From: an uncultured Bacteroides sp. | GTDB lineage: Bacteria; Bacteroidota; Bacteroidia; Bacteroidales; Bacteroidaceae | DNA: 64,000 nt | Direction of reading: 5' to 3' | Assembly: GCA_949285075.1 (NCBI GenBank) | Contig: CASDXF010000006.1 | Location: forward strand, 31,240-95,239 | Shown: piece after piece, positions 63,886 through 64,000 of the stretch | Layout of the letters: each line of letters begins with the position of its first letter | How positions within the stretch are numbered: the first letter of the stretch is position 1 | Notes under the pieces: generated by a model | What the model saw: only the letters and a program-made list of their open reading frames with translations | Databases searched by the model: none | What the model was told of the DNA's origin: nothing | Made by a program: the position numbers and the translations under genes

Positions 63886-63995
63886 TTTTTCATGGCATTA
63901 GATGACTAGTCCTAAATAACCGTTACAGTTATTGGACAAAAATAAATTATTTATCACAGTTCAGCAAGACCAACCTTGCTGAACTGTTTGTTTTT
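63886..63995 (+). ncRNA. Candidate small RNA of about 110 nt
   Basis: From the expected start of the orphan promoter to the terminator at 63956-63995. Contains only a five-codon frame (MALDD). One small hairpin (AATAAC with GTTATT near 63915-63933) precedes the terminator hairpin. The terminator could alternatively end a minus-strand gene beyond the window, and then no RNA need exist. Confidence 0.35.
63956..63995. terminator. 13-bp hairpin terminator at the right edge
   Basis: ACAGTTCAGCAAG (63956-63968) pairs perfectly with 63975-63987, loop ACCAAC, followed by TTTGTTTTT on the plus strand; the minus-strand side is also T rich. Confidence 0.8.
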
Positions 63996-64000
63996 ATAAC

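Overview
The window reads as a chromosomal segment of a fairly GC-rich member of the Bacteroidales, probably close to Bacteroides. Supporting signs are promoters of the Bacteroidetes type (TTTG, about 20 nt, TAnnTTTG or TAnnTTCG), a TonB-dependent receptor with a carboxypeptidase-like N-terminal domain, a fumarate reductase operon in the order C-A-B, DUF4248/HU/small-peptide cassettes, DUF6443-type RHS proteins, a LAB_N/GT2/GT39 operon and parE-coaD linkage. No rRNA and no CRISPR array is visible. There is one tRNA, Pro(TGG).

Layout. 1-2.5 kb: the end of a BamA/TamA-like outer membrane protein and a DUF1893 protein. 2.6-7.7 kb: a mobile-element-like cassette with a frameshifted VirE/primase-like gene, a small hypothetical, a 1.3-kb gene-free region of nested repeats and long hairpins, a DUF4248 gene, an HU-like gene and a 33-residue 'smalltalk'-type peptide. 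7.8-19.1 kb: an RHS polymorphic-toxin locus. It holds a frameshifted RHS partner gene, an intact RHS protein with a swapped AT-rich C-terminal domain, an array of small immunity-like genes, a displaced second RHS tip with its own immunity-like genes, and a third scrap of RHS sequence. 19.3-22.6 kb: an S24/LexA-like regulator, an MBL-fold lipoprotein and a THUMP-like methyltransferase. 22.7-28 kb: a TonB receptor with a secreted phosphatase-like enzyme, and an acetyltransferase-like protein. 28.1-36 kb: parE, coaD, a membrane acyltransferase, a secreted glutaminase-family protein and an S41 protease. 36-38.1 kb: a MITE-like element, a glycosyltransferase scrap and two tandem secreted paralogues. 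38.3-46.6 kb: metG, then a flippase and five glycosyltransferase-like genes rich in fucosyltransferase folds. 46.9-50.9 kb (minus strand): an ArnT-like GT39, a polyprenyl-phosphate GT2, a double LAB_N protein and a UDP-sugar epimerase. 51.4-54.6 kb: two paralogous GT4 genes and a GT2. 54.9-58.2 kb: a U32 protein, a thioesterase, dprA and tRNA-Pro. 58.8-62.3 kb: fumarate reductase, whose cytochrome b gene is broken by a 28-bp tandem duplication. 62.5-64 kb: a porin-like protein, and at the right edge a promoter-terminator pair that may define a small RNA.

The two strongest observations are these. First, four genes are broken by changes that short repeats explain: a 5-G tract in the primase, a 4-bp duplication in the RHS partner, a 13-bp loss between TACG repeats in the displaced RHS tip, and the 28-bp duplication in frdC. 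Second, a family of intergenic elements built from 22-nt units with a CTCGCGAG-like core occurs six times, in both orientations, and at one site forms a perfect 22-bp terminator hairpin. The RHS locus shows recombination of toxin tips at about 97 percent identical repeats. All functional calls rest on reading the sequence and on family knowledge; no searches were run.
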